Assembly (NCBI GenBank): GCA_021793235.1
Contig: JAJYTD010000004.1
Location: 124,001 to 188,000, forward strand
Reading direction: 5' to 3'
DNA: 64,000 bases
Source of the DNA: Actinomycetes bacterium
Lineage (GTDB): Bacteria > Actinomycetota > Actinomycetes > Streptosporangiales > Streptosporangiaceae
A program made the translations under genes and the position numbers. The notes under the pieces were generated by a model, which ran no database searches, was not told the origin of the DNA, and worked only from the letters and a program-made list of their open reading frames with translations. This document shows, piece after piece, positions 27,899 to 36,623 of this stretch; the stretch's first letter is position 1, and each line of letters starts with the position of its first letter.

Positions 27899-29254
27899 AT
27901 GCCTTCCCATCCCCCTGAAACACGGCCTGTCCCACTCTACGACCCCACGGCCATCAGCGACTACACCGCACTCTGGGCCAAGCTGCTCGCGGAGTACCCG
28001 GGCGGACTGGTGCCGGTCCAACTGGAACCCGACCCGAACGTGACCGGGTGGCTGACCATCACCCACGCCATGACCCGCCACGTCATGGAAAGCCCCGAGT
28101 TCACCCGCGACGCCCGCCACTGGGCCGCTCTGCAAGCCGGGCGGATTCCCGAGGACTCGCCCACCCTGGCCAACTGCGGCCCCCGCCCCAACGCGCTGAC
28201 GAGCGAGGGCGATCTGCATCTTCGCTACCGAAGCAGCCTGGTCAACGCCCTGGAAGCCAACGCCAAGGGCGGCCAGGGCCGGGTCCTGAACCAGATCGGC
28301 CTGGTCGCCGACCGGATCATCGACACCTTCTGCGAAGCGGGCAGGGTCGACCTGATCCCCCAGTACGCGTCCTATCTGCCGATGCTGGCCCTGTGCCGCC
28401 TGGTCGGGCTGAACGCCAGCGAAGGCGTGCAACTGTGCACCCAGATGGGGCGGATCTGGGACGGCGGGCCGGAAACGGCCCACGCATACGGGGAACTGCT
28501 GAGCCTGCTGCGGACCGTGGCCCGCACACGCCGCCGGAATCCCGGCAACGATATCGCCTCCCACATGATCAACGACGGGCTCACCGACGAGGAGGTCACC
28601 TATCAGGTCGCCCTGGTCTTCGCCACCTCCCAGGACCCTGTCGCCCACCTCATCGGCAACACCCTCGCCCAGTTGCTGCGCGATTTCTCCGCTGAACACG
28701 CGGGCCTGTTCCTGCAGATCCCCGAGACCATCAACACGATCCTGTGGCGGGACCCGCCGATCCGGTTCGTGCCCGGGCGCTGGACCACCGAACCCGTCGA
28801 ACTGGGCGGCTACCGGCTGCCGCCCGGTGAGCTGCTGGTGCTGGGGTTCGGCCCGGCCCACTACGACCTGTTGACCACGGCCGCCGTCGACCCCCGTACC
28901 TCCCAAGTGCACCTCGGATGGGGGGCGGGTCGGCACCGCTGCCCTGTCACCGGCCGCGATACCGGGCTGGCCCTGGCCGAGGTCGGGGTGGCCCGGCTGC
29001 TGCGCCGCCTGCCCGACATCAAGCTGGAAGAGGGGGTCGACCCCGACCGCCTGCCGCGCCGCCTCTCCGTGGACGTGTCCGGGCTGAGCAGCCTTCCCGT
29101 CCGCTTCACCCCCACAGCCCCCATCGACAAGGGAGATCCGTGGAGGCTTTCGAGCCTCTCGGGACTGACCCCCGCGGCATCGACCACGGAATCGCAGCAT
29201 GAACGCTCGGGGCTGCTGGCCCGGTTGCTGAGACTGATCCTGCCGGGGAACTGA
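27899..29254 (+). CDS. Cytochrome P450-like protein, conservon (CvnE) type, copy 2
   Basis: 451 residues, the same length as the protein at 25973 and about three quarters identical by eye. Heme loop HLGWGAGRHRCPV has the Cys; ExxR is again replaced (ETINTILWRDPP). The C-terminus (PIDKGDPW, SGLTPAAS, LLARLLRLILPG) is shared with copy 1, including a short amphipathic tail that might touch a membrane. The frame is open for 179 codons before ATG 27899, but that stretch includes the P450 relic in another frame and is not coding. The pair arose by tandem duplication; substrates and redox partners are unknown. Confidence 0.8.
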   Translation: MPSHPPETRPVPLYDPTAISDYTALWAKLLAEYPGGLVPVQLEPDPNVTGWLTITHAMTRHVMESPEFTRDARHWAALQAGRIPEDSPTLANCGPRPNALTSEGDLHLRYRSSLVNALEANAKGGQGRVLNQIGLVADRIIDTFCEAGRVDLIPQYASYLPMLALCRLVGLNASEGVQLCTQMGRIWDGGPETAHAYGELLSLLRTVARTRRRNPGNDIASHMINDGLTDEEVTYQVALVFATSQDPVAHLIGNTLAQLLRDFSAEHAGLFLQIPETINTILWRDPPIRFVPGRWTTEPVELGGYRLPPGELLVLGFGPAHYDLLTTAAVDPRTSQVHLGWGAGRHRCPVTGRDTGLALAEVGVARLLRRLPDIKLEEGVDPDRLPRRLSVDVSGLSSLPVRFTPTAPIDKGDPWRLSSLSGLTPAASTTESQHERSGLLARLLRLILPGN

Positions 29255-29389
29255 GCCGCGCAGCCGTTCGGCGGCGGGAACGCGGCGCGCCCACCGCGCT
29301 CCCGCCGCCGATGACCCCGGACCGGTCGGCGGTCCCGGCCGATATCGAGGCCGCCTCGCCTGAGCCCCGGTCGGCCGGGACCACCGCGC

Positions 29390-29403
29390 ATGACATCTGT
29401 CAT
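29390..29403. promoter_or_regulatory. ATGACA-TC-TGTCAT inverted repeat, candidate response-regulator operator
   Basis: A perfect 6+6 bp palindrome with a 2-bp centre lies about 85 bases before the ABC ATPase start. Sites of this kind (TGAC/GTCA half sites) precede ABC exporter genes controlled by NarL/DesR-type regulators in other Gram-positives. The regulator at 32750-33355 is the obvious candidate. This link is inferred. Confidence 0.5.
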
Positions 29404-29486
29404 TCCGCCTCCGCTGCGAATGTCAGCTCGCGGTGGTGACAACGGCGTCTACCGGGAGGAGCGGCGCGCCCGGCAAGCTGGTCCAC

Positions 29487-30461
29487 ATGAGCACGGCAGA
29501 GCAGACACCCCCCACCACAACCGCGATCAGCGTCCGCGACCTGCGGCAGAGCTACGGCGACTTCGAAGCCGTCGCGGGCATCTCCTTCGACGTCGCCCCG
29601 GGCGAGCTGTTCGCCCTGCTGGGGACCAACGGCGCCGGAAAAACCACCACCATCGAAACCCTTGAGGGGTTCCGGCGGCCAACAGGCGGCAGCGTCCGGA
29701 TCTTCGGCACCGACCCCTTCGGCCGGCCCGCCGCGCTCCGCGAGCGCATGGACGCCGTCCTGCAGCACAGCGGACACTTCCCGGAGCTCACCGTCGCCGA
29801 GACCATCGACCTCTCCCGCGACCTCGCGGCCGACCCCATGGACGGCGAGGAGGTCCTGGAGCTCATCGGCCTCACCGACAAGGCGAAGGTCGCCATCCGC
29901 CAGCTGTCCGGCGGCCAGAAGCGCCGACTCGACCTGGGGCTGGCCGTGCTCTCCCGCCCCGAGGTGCTCTTCCTGGACGAGCCCACCACCGGTATGGACC
30001 CCGAGGCGCGCCGCTCCACCTGGGACATCATCGCCGACCTCGTCGAACAGGGCGCCGCCGTCCTGCTCACGACGCACTACCTCGAAGAAGCCGAACGGCT
30101 CGCCGACCGGCTGGCGATCATGCACAAGGGCGAGGTCAGGATCGAGGGGACCCTGCGCGACGTCGTCGTCGGGTGGGGAGACCGCATCGCCTTCCTCCTC
30201 CCCGCCGACGTGCGCTCCGCCGACCTCCCGGAACTGCCCGGGGCCACCTCCGAGGTCGAACTGCGCGGCGAGGAGGCCTGGGCGACCTACACCGTCCGCG
30301 GCGACGACACCGAAAGCCGCGCCCACCACGCCATGGCGGCGCTGGTCGCCTGGGCCCAGACCTGTGGCCTCACCCTGCGCCGACTGGAAATGCGCTCCGC
30401 GTCGCTGGAAGACGTCTTCCTGAGCGTGGCCGACGGCGCAGCAGACCTGGTGTCCGGCTGA
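29487..30461 (+). CDS. ABC transporter ATP-binding protein (DrrA/CcmA-like exporter)
   Basis: 324 residues. Walker A GTNGAGKTT, signature LSGGQKRR, Walker B VLFLDEPTTGMDPEARR and switch TTHYLEEAERLADR are intact. The C-terminal 100 residues form the extra domain of DrrA-type exporters. ATG 29487 is preferred over GTG 29433, although its ribosome site is weak. The permease follows 53 bp later and a two-component system comes next, so this is a sensor-regulated exporter of the daunorubicin-resistance class. Substrate unknown. Confidence 0.88.
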   Translation: MSTAEQTPPTTTAISVRDLRQSYGDFEAVAGISFDVAPGELFALLGTNGAGKTTTIETLEGFRRPTGGSVRIFGTDPFGRPAALRERMDAVLQHSGHFPELTVAETIDLSRDLAADPMDGEEVLELIGLTDKAKVAIRQLSGGQKRRLDLGLAVLSRPEVLFLDEPTTGMDPEARRSTWDIIADLVEQGAAVLLTTHYLEEAERLADRLAIMHKGEVRIEGTLRDVVVGWGDRIAFLLPADVRSADLPELPGATSEVELRGEEAWATYTVRGDDTESRAHHAMAALVAWAQTCGLTLRRLEMRSASLEDVFLSVADGAADLVSG

Positions 30462-30514
30462 ACGGCCACCGCCCCCCGCCCCAGTCCCGCCCCGACATCC
30501 TGGAGAAGATCCTC

Positions 30515-31369
30515 GTGGCCACCACAGCCGAGACGGTCCCGGCACCCGCCACCCGAACGGTACGGACGCCGGTCAGCACACTCCGCCAGATGCTGCGGCT
30601 CACCCGCGTCGAGTTCACCCTCTTCTACCGCTACCGCATGGCGCTCTACATCGCGGTACTCCCGCTGGTCTTCCTGTTCCCCGCGCTCAGCATGCCCGAG
30701 GGCGAGAACGCCGTGGGAGTGGACAACGGAGCCCACTACCTCGCTTCGGTGTTCATCCTGACGGCCATGACCGTCGGCATCATCCACATGCCCAATGTGT
30801 ACGCCGCCCGGCGCGAGTCCATGCTGCTCAAGCGGTTCCGCGCGAGCGGGGTCGCACCGGTCGCCATGTTCGGCGCGACGACGCTCTCCGTGCTGGGGGT
30901 CGTCATCGCCCTGTCCGCGGTGATCACCGGAGTGCTCGCCGCGCATTTCGGTGAGTCCCCGCACGCCCCTGTGCTGCTGCTTTTCACCACCACGCTGTCG
31001 ACGGTGCTGATGTGCCTGTTCGGGTTGGCATTCACCCGGCTCGCGCGCAACGCCGAAAGCGCGCAGATCATCACCATGGCCCCGTTCCTCGTGCTCCTCG
31101 CGATCAGCGGGGCGCTCGTACCGGTCGAGATGATGCCGGACCGCGTGGCGGACGTGCTGTCGCTGCTGCCGATGCTGCCCGCCGTGGACATCGTCCGCAG
31201 CGCCTACTTCGGCCTGGACCTCTTCTCCGGCCCGGAGCAGGCCACCGCCGCCACCGGCCTGGAGCTGTGGGTCGCCGCGGCCCCGTCGCTGCTGGTCCTG
31301 CTCGCCTGGACGGGGATCGCCGCCTACCTGGTGCGCTACTTCCGCTGGGACCCCCGCCAGGGGAAGTGA
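30515..31369 (+). CDS. ABC-2 type exporter permease (DrrB-like)
   Basis: 284-residue membrane protein with six predicted helices (for example ALYIAVLPLVFLFPAL, ASVFILTAMTVGIIHM, VLGVVIALSAVITGVLAAHF, ITMAPFLVLLAISGALVP, LLVLLAWTGIAAYLV). The motif VYAARRESMLLKRFRASGV is the conserved ABC-2 coupling region. GTG 30515 has GGAGAAG seven bases before it. It pairs with the ATPase directly upstream. Confidence 0.88.
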   Translation: MATTAETVPAPATRTVRTPVSTLRQMLRLTRVEFTLFYRYRMALYIAVLPLVFLFPALSMPEGENAVGVDNGAHYLASVFILTAMTVGIIHMPNVYAARRESMLLKRFRASGVAPVAMFGATTLSVLGVVIALSAVITGVLAAHFGESPHAPVLLLFTTTLSTVLMCLFGLAFTRLARNAESAQIITMAPFLVLLAISGALVPVEMMPDRVADVLSLLPMLPAVDIVRSAYFGLDLFSGPEQATAATGLELWVAAAPSLLVLLAWTGIAAYLVRYFRWDPRQGK

Positions 31370-31416
31370 CCGGCCACCGCTGAGGAGACAACGGGCGCGC
31401 GTCCTCGGCGGTCAGC

Positions 31417-31445
31417 GCGGGGCCGACGAGACGGGCCGGCCCCGC
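31417..31445. terminator. GC-rich hairpin between the exporter and the two-component genes
   Basis: GCGGGGCCG and CGGCCCCGC form a 9-bp perfect stem with an 11-base loop in the 118-bp gap. No T tract; it may cause partial termination between the two gene pairs. Confidence 0.4.
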
Positions 31446-31487
31446 GACACGCGGTTAGGGTGATGCGCGGGCCAGGGAAGGGGACCG

Positions 31488-32753
31488 ATGCGGGATACGG
31501 AAGGCGGTGCGGGGCCGGAGAGGGCCTCCGACCGGTTCGACCAGCGGCGGTTGCGGTTCGTGCGGTGGGTGGTGTTCAGCGCGTTCATCTTGATCGCCCT
31601 CCAGATCCCGTTCTTCGCGACCGTGGCGGTGGCCGCCTCGGCCGGCGAAGACGGTCCCGCGCTGTGGCGCACGATTACCGGCGCGGTGCTCAGCGTTCCG
31701 CTGATGCTGTGCACGATCCGCCTGCTCAGCCAGCGCATGGGCCGGGACCGCGTCTGCAGCGGGCCGGGATTCTGGGGGTCGTTCGCTCTTCTCCTGGCCA
31801 CAGTGGCGGCCTTGGACCTCGGTTTCTTGGCGATGTTCACCGCCGCGACATGGTGGTCGGTCGCCGCTGTCTCCGTACCCCGGCGGTGGATCACCGTGCC
31901 GACGGTGGTCCTGCTGGCCCTCCCGTGGATCCGCGCTGCCTTCTGGCTTCCCGAAACAAACTGGCTCCTGGTGCTGCTCGTCTGGTCGGTGGGGGCCGGC
32001 TGGACGCTGGTCGTCCTGCTCGGCAACCTCGGCACCCTGTGGATGTGGGACCTCACCAATGAGGCGATCCTCGGCAGGGAGGCCCGGGCACGGCTCGCGG
32101 TGAGCGAGGAGCGGCTGCGGTTCGCCCGCGACATGCACGACCTGCTCGGCCACAGCCTCTCCGCCATCGCGGTGCAGAGCGAACTCGCGGCGCGGCTGGC
32201 CGAGCGCGACCCGCGGCGCGCGGCGCAGGAGATGCGTTCGGCACAGCGGCTCGCGCGCGAGGCGCTGCGCGAGGTCCGGGCCGCGGTCAGCGGGTATCGG
32301 GAAGTGGACCTCGACGCCGAGACGGCCAACGTCCACCAGATCCTCACCGCCACCGGAGTACGCTGCTCGGTCACCGGACGGGCCGAGGACATCCCCGCCG
32401 AGCTGAGGGGCCTCGCCGCGTGGGTGATCCGCGAGGCCGGCACCAACGCCATCCGGCACAGTTCGGCCAAGCGCTGCGATATCGTCATCCGGCACGAGGG
32501 GGGCGCCGCCGTCATCGAGGTGTACAACGACGGTGCTTCCGGTTCGGGCGCGGACACCTCCATCGGCTACGGCAACGGTCTGTCCGGCCTGGCCGAGCGC
32601 GTCGCGGCCGCTCGCGGCACGCTGACGGCCAGCCGCAGCGGCGCGGACGGATTCCTGCTCAGGGCCGTCCTGCCGGTGGAGCCCGGCGCGGACCGCGAAC
32701 ACATTCCGGCGCGGGCGCCCAAAGAAGCGGAACGAGAGGAAACGCGCGCGTGA
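31488..32753 (+). CDS. Sensor histidine kinase, HisKA_3 (DesK/NarX-like) family
   Basis: 421 residues. Five hydrophobic segments occupy residues about 25-165. The dimerisation/phosphoacceptor motif is FARDMHDLLGHSLSAI, His near residue 216, and the ATPase domain has EAGTNAIRHS and GNGLSGLAERV. The sensor part has no extracellular domain, so it probably senses within the membrane, as DesK does. Its stop overlaps the response-regulator start by four bases (GTGA). Confidence 0.9.
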   Translation: MRDTEGGAGPERASDRFDQRRLRFVRWVVFSAFILIALQIPFFATVAVAASAGEDGPALWRTITGAVLSVPLMLCTIRLLSQRMGRDRVCSGPGFWGSFALLLATVAALDLGFLAMFTAATWWSVAAVSVPRRWITVPTVVLLALPWIRAAFWLPETNWLLVLLVWSVGAGWTLVVLLGNLGTLWMWDLTNEAILGREARARLAVSEERLRFARDMHDLLGHSLSAIAVQSELAARLAERDPRRAAQEMRSAQRLAREALREVRAAVSGYREVDLDAETANVHQILTATGVRCSVTGRAEDIPAELRGLAAWVIREAGTNAIRHSSAKRCDIVIRHEGGAAVIEVYNDGASGSGADTSIGYGNGLSGLAERVAAARGTLTASRSGADGFLLRAVLPVEPGADREHIPARAPKEAEREETRA

Positions 32754-33355
32754 TCCGCATCGTGCTCGCCGACAATGAGCATCTTGTCCGGGGGGCCATC
32801 GCCGCTCTGCTGGGGCTGGAGGACGACCTGGAGGTCGTCGCCGAAGTCGGCCGGGGTGACGAGGTGGCGGCGGTGGTCCGGGCGCACGGCGCCGACATCG
32901 CCGTGCTGGACATCGAGATGCCCGGCGCCACCGGCCTGGAGGTCGCCGGGCGGCTGCAAGAGAGCGCGCCGGAGTGCGGCGTGCTGATATTGACGAGCTT
33001 CGGCCGCCCCGGCTACCTGCGCCGCGCCCTGGACGCGGGTGCGCGCGGCTTCCTCGCCAAGGACTCTCCAGTAGAGGAGCTGGCCGGCGCGATCCGCAAG
33101 GTGCACGCCGGCGGCCGCTACATCGACACCGAACTCGCCGCGGCCGCGATGACATCGGGCGACAACCCGCTGACCATCCGCGAGACCGAGGTGCTCAAAG
33201 CCGCCGCCGACGGGTTCCAGGTCGCCGAGATCGCCCGGACCCTCCACCTCACCGAGGGGACGGTGCGCAACTACCTGTCGAGCGCCATCACCAAGACCGG
33301 TGCCACCAACCGCCTGGGCGCCATCCGCGCCGCCCAGAGCATGGGATGGTTGTGA
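32750..33355 (+). CDS. Response regulator, NarL/FixJ (DesR-like) family
   Basis: 201 residues. The receiver domain has the phosphoacceptor Asp54 (VLDIEMPG) and conserved Lys in AKDSP; the LuxR-type HTH is at about 140-200 (NPLTIRETEVLKAAADGFQVAEIARTL). It is translationally coupled to the kinase. The last 51 bases of the gene and the 64 after it recur at 40243-40354, marking the left edge of a candidate island. It probably binds the ATGACA/TGTCAT site at 29390. Confidence 0.9.
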   Translation: MIRIVLADNEHLVRGAIAALLGLEDDLEVVAEVGRGDEVAAVVRAHGADIAVLDIEMPGATGLEVAGRLQESAPECGVLILTSFGRPGYLRRALDAGARGFLAKDSPVEELAGAIRKVHAGGRYIDTELAAAAMTSGDNPLTIRETEVLKAAADGFQVAEIARTLHLTEGTVRNYLSSAITKTGATNRLGAIRAAQSMGWL

Positions 33356-33419
33356 GCATCATGGACGGAGAGAAGCTGCGCGGACTCGCCGAGGAGTTCG
33401 ACAACACGGACCAGAGTGA
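33305..33419. repeat. Left direct repeat of the island
   Basis: 115 bp that recur as 112 bp at 40243-40354. The first part codes for the last residues of the response regulator (TNRLGAIRAAQSMGWL) and differs from the right copy at a few mostly silent bases and by one missing codon; the last 70 bases, after the stop, are identical in both. Confidence 0.85.
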
Positions 33420-33498
33420 TTCGCTGAGCCTGCCCAACAAGTGGAGCCGGTGGAGGCCGCGTTGTCCCGGCTCGTTGGTGACAGGTGAAACATCCTGA
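33352..33498 (+). CDS. Small antitoxin-like frame, probably truncated
   Basis: 48 residues beginning VSIMDGEKLRGLAEEFDNTD, with a GTG that overlaps the stop of the response regulator. The opening resembles the N-terminus of BrnA/CopG-type ribbon-helix-helix antitoxins, in which LAExxDxTDxS precedes the DNA-binding part. After about 23 residues the resemblance ends, exactly where the repeat shared with 40354 ends, so the gene appears to have been cut by insertion or recombination. Family assignment is tentative. Confidence 0.35.
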   Translation: MSIMDGEKLRGLAEEFDNTDQSDSLSLPNKWSRWRPRCPGSLVTGETS

Positions 33499-33575
33499 TG
33501 GGTGCTTGAAACAGGTGAGGGCCTTCTGGTTCCGGTGTGGATTGCGAAGTCTGCACCGACGCTCAGGAGGCCCTC

Positions 33576-33725
33576 ATGATCCACCGTAACGCCCCGCTCA
33601 CCCCGACCGGACGTCTGCGCCTGGCCCGACGACCTCCTGGACTGGTGCAACTACCATCGACCCCACACCGGTATCGGAGGCCAGGTTCCAGCAGACCGCG
33701 TCACCAACCTCTCTGAACAACACAT
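33576..33725 (+). pseudogene. IS481-family transposase remnant with internal deletion
   Basis: AGGAGG precedes ATG 33576, and the first 17 codons (MIHRNAPLTPTGRLRLA) match the start of IS481-type transposases. They run straight into DDLLDWCNYHRPHTGIGG and VPADRVTNLSEQ, the C-terminus of the same family, in a shifted frame. Around 250 central residues including the DDE core are gone. The sequence from about 33480 is probably the left IS end; I could not define the terminal repeats. Confidence 0.65.
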
Positions 33726-33770
33726 CCTTTGCTCACCGTGGCATTGTGTCCACAGGTTAGAGGACGGAGC

Positions 33771-34328
33771 TTACGGTTCATGCGTTGCTGAATCCAGAAC
33801 CCATTCGTCGTCCAGGATCGAATGAACGACGGAATCGCGCCATGCGCCTCGGGTCCACAGATGCCGACGGATGCGCCCCTCCTCCACCATCCCGGCTCTG
33901 CGCATGATGTGTTCGGAAGCTTGGTTCTCCGGAGACCGAGCACCCCATATCCGCTTGAGCCCTAAGCTGTCGAAGCCAAGCCGGAGAAGGAGCCCAACAA
34001 GCCCGCTGCCCAGTCCTTGGCCCCACAAGTCAGGACGGAGTGCGAACCCGACCTGAGCGCTATGGGGGCGTTCGTCCACAGCCAGGCGACCAACGCCAAC
34101 AAGGCGATCCTCCTGTACGGCAGCGAGCATGTAGACGCTGCGGTCCTTCTGCTCAGCATCGGAGATCGCTGCCTCGATGAGAGCAACGCACTGTTCCCTG
34201 GTGCGTGGTGTGAATGACAGATGCGCGACGGCCTTCCGATCACCGTAGACCTTGACAAGGTCATCGACATCGGTTGGCCGCATCTCCCGAAGGGTGAGCC
34301 TGTCACTGGAGAGTTCGACTGGATACAT
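33771..34328 (-). CDS. GNAT family N-acetyltransferase (RimJ/RimL type)
   Basis: 185 residues. LSSDRLTLREMRPTDVDDL at the N-terminus, the acetyl-CoA-binding LRPDLWGQGLGSGLVGLLLRLGF and the NQASEHIMRRAGMVEEGRIRRH segment define the family, whose members acetylate protein N-termini, small amines or antibiotics. It is 10 bp downstream of the HTH-TPR gene on the same strand. Target unknown. Confidence 0.85.
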   Translation of the reverse strand: MYPVELSSDRLTLREMRPTDVDDLVKVYGDRKAVAHLSFTPRTREQCVALIEAAISDAEQKDRSVYMLAAVQEDRLVGVGRLAVDERPHSAQVGFALRPDLWGQGLGSGLVGLLLRLGFDSLGLKRIWGARSPENQASEHIMRRAGMVEEGRIRRHLWTRGAWRDSVVHSILDDEWVLDSATHEP

Positions 34329-34338
34329 GTCCGGCAGG

Positions 34339-35823
34339 TTAGCGCCCCGGGGTCAAGGCCGACGCTGGAGTCTGGCTGTACGCTTCGATCTCCTGACGCA
34401 GCCGGGAGGCGGCTTTGCTCCCCGTGTAGTCGGAGCTCCGCAAAGCGGCATGCACCCGCATGACGCTGTTCACCACTCCGGCCACCCTCCTCGTGGCGGG
34501 TAGACCCAGGACCGGGCCAAGGGCTTCTGCGGCACCTTCGACCTCGCCCAAGGACGCCCGCGCATAGCTAAGGTCGGCGCGTGCCCCGGCCTCGTCTTGG
34601 TAAGCCCAATCGTCGGACCCTGCGACAGCCGCGGCCTCATAGAGGCCAACAGCCTCCTGAGCGACCTGCTGAGCTTGCTCCTCGTCCCCGGGAATCCAGA
34701 TCTGCGTCTCAGCTCCGTAGTAGAGCTGGCGGCAGTGTGCGAAGCGCATGAGACCGCCAAACTCATCCAAGTCGTCCGTGCGCAGCCCTTCGCGTAGGGT
34801 CGTGGCCACCTGGAGGTCGTTGAGCGCACGATCTCCGTTGCCGAGCGATGCCCACGTGCGGGCACTCTGGGACATGAGCCAGATGGCGGCCGTACCGGTG
34901 CGCTCCGTCGCCAGGTCACGTGCCAATTCCGCGTACCTGGCGGCCTCCGTGGGCCATCCCGCCCAGTAGGCCATCAGGCTCTGCTGGGCACGGATTCGGA
35001 CTCGGAGTCCATCATGATCGGCGTTGTCCGCGCAGATAAACGCAGTACGGGCCTGCTTCATCGCTGCGTGTGGATCACCGAGGTCATGGCTTGCCTTCGC
35101 AAGCATCATGCTCAGGAGACCACTCAACAGGTACAGGTCCCTGGTCTGATTAGGGCGCTGACGTCCCTCCAGCAGCATGAACGCCACCTCCTGAGCCTCG
35201 ATGAGGTCTCCCAAGACTTCGTGGAGAGGAGCCTGGGGATAGGTCCTCGCGAGTCTGGATACCTCTTCGAAGAGTTCCTGAATGGTTTCCACCCCCACAT
35301 TCGTCCCTTCTGCCATCGCTCCGAACCTCATCGCACGCTTCGCGGCCATATCGATCTGCCTTTCCGGGGGTAGCGATCTACTCTCCCTGGTTATGGGGGG
35401 TTTTGGCTGCCCCAGGTCTGATCGGAGGGGTTCGATAGGAGCGAGCTGGCTTCCGACTCTTTTGAGGACGTTTTGCTCATGCTCGCTCAGCTTGTCGAAC
35501 CCCTCGGGGGTCAACAGCCTTCGGGGAGAAGTTCCGTACAACGCCGCCAAGGCCACGACCTGTGACGCTTGCGGTGCCCGTCCCCCTACCTCTGGCCAGA
35601 GTTCCATGCGGCTGAGCCCTGCCTGGTCCAGCGGAAGACCGGCTGCGGAAGCGCGGTACCGATCGGTTGCCTCGGCCTGGCTCCATCCGTGCAGGTGTCG
35701 ATAGGCCGCGAGGGGTGAGCATCCGCAGCGAATGCGGATCTCATCGGCGATTTCGTCATTCGCGCGACCTTGCTCGCGCATTCGGTCGCGCAGTTTCCGG
35801 AGCTGGGATTTCGTCCACTTCAT
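34339..35823 (-). CDS. Helix-turn-helix regulator with C-terminal TPR-like domain
   Basis: 494 residues. The N-terminal 95 residues hold an HTH-like region (IRCGCSPLAAYRHLHGWSQAEATDRYRASAA, GLSRMELWP, ALAALYGTSPRRLLTPE), here preceded by a basic helix (KSQLRKLRDRMREQGRANDEIADEIR). Residues about 190-480 are a helical repeat region (YLLSGLLSMMLAKASHDLGD, ALNDLQVATTLREGL, ARADLSYARASLGEVEGAAEALG). GAGGAGAG six bases upstream supports ATG 35823. It is divergent from the ATPase gene at 36084; this pairing is common in actinomycetes and suggests joint function, possibly small-molecule or peptide-sensed regulation. Confidence 0.78.
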   Translation of the reverse strand: MKWTKSQLRKLRDRMREQGRANDEIADEIRIRCGCSPLAAYRHLHGWSQAEATDRYRASAAGLPLDQAGLSRMELWPEVGGRAPQASQVVALAALYGTSPRRLLTPEGFDKLSEHEQNVLKRVGSQLAPIEPLRSDLGQPKPPITRESRSLPPERQIDMAAKRAMRFGAMAEGTNVGVETIQELFEEVSRLARTYPQAPLHEVLGDLIEAQEVAFMLLEGRQRPNQTRDLYLLSGLLSMMLAKASHDLGDPHAAMKQARTAFICADNADHDGLRVRIRAQQSLMAYWAGWPTEAARYAELARDLATERTGTAAIWLMSQSARTWASLGNGDRALNDLQVATTLREGLRTDDLDEFGGLMRFAHCRQLYYGAETQIWIPGDEEQAQQVAQEAVGLYEAAAVAGSDDWAYQDEAGARADLSYARASLGEVEGAAEALGPVLGLPATRRVAGVVNSVMRVHAALRSSDYTGSKAASRLRQEIEAYSQTPASALTPGR

Positions 35824-36083
35824 GCAGCTCTCCTCGGGGTTGTTATCCAGACTGCCCGAAACGACGAGAACCGCAACCAGGTCATCGCTAAGCGCACCCT
35901 CGGTTCGACATAAAAAGGCGCGCCGCATCAGCAAAACAGTAGCTCGAAGGTGGCGGCAGTGGCATAAAAACCATGCTTGCGCACCCAGTGATTTGTCGTC
36001 GCTCTCGGTGTTCGATCGGAGCCACAGGCAGGAGAGGAACAGTCCAGGGCTTACGCAGCACGACTTAGACGATTGAGGCGCGG

Positions 36084-36623
36084 ATGACGACCGCAACACG
36101 GATGAAGACTATGGACGACAAGAAACAGAGTGATCGGGCTAGTGGCAATACGTCACCGATGCTGCCGTGCCGGGGGCCTGGCTACTCTATGATGCCCGAG
36201 CTCGGAAAGGCCGGTCGCCGTCACGCCGCGAGATTCGGGCACACGCCATCACAGGTCCGTGCGGCTCGGCATTGGGTGCAGGTGATCACCGGGCTTCCCC
36301 GAGGCGAAGCCGACGTGCTCGAACTGGTGCTCTCAGAACTGGTGACTAATGCCCTGCGGCATACGGCCTCAGGGCAGGAAGGCCGTTTCACTGTCACGAT
36401 CGCTTACCTCGACAACGACGCGGTCCGCCTCGCTGTCGGGGACGACGGTCCTCGGCACGGTGATGAACCCACCGTTCCCCACGTGCGTCCGGTTGATCCC
36501 GGACTGGAACATGGACGCGGCCTTGCGCTGGTGGAGCGCCTCAGTCGGCACTGGGGGTTCTTGGGTATCCATGGCTCTCCGCTCACAGTGTGGGTGGTCG
36601 TCTCCCGAATGGCAATGCGGTGA
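36084..36623 (+). CDS. ATP-binding protein of the RsbW/anti-sigma kinase-like (HATPase_c) family
   Basis: 179 residues. The GHKL fold is seen in LELVLSELVTNALRHT (N box), VGDDGPRHGD (G1) and HGRGLALVERLSRHWGF (G2). Such single-domain ATPases act as anti-sigma kinases or as unknown regulators beside HTH genes in actinomycetes. GAGG lies six bases before the ATG. The next gene starts inside its stop codon (GTGA). Confidence 0.82.
   Translation: MTTATRMKTMDDKKQSDRASGNTSPMLPCRGPGYSMMPELGKAGRRHAARFGHTPSQVRAARHWVQVITGLPRGEADVLELVLSELVTNALRHTASGQEGRFTVTIAYLDNDAVRLAVGDDGPRHGDEPTVPHVRPVDPGLEHGRGLALVERLSRHWGFLGIHGSPLTVWVVVSRMAMR

Noticed and set aside
25973-29254. A complete conservon operon
   Set aside because: Only the P450-type member is present; no roadblock, DUF742, small GTPase or cvnA-type kinase gene lies on either side.
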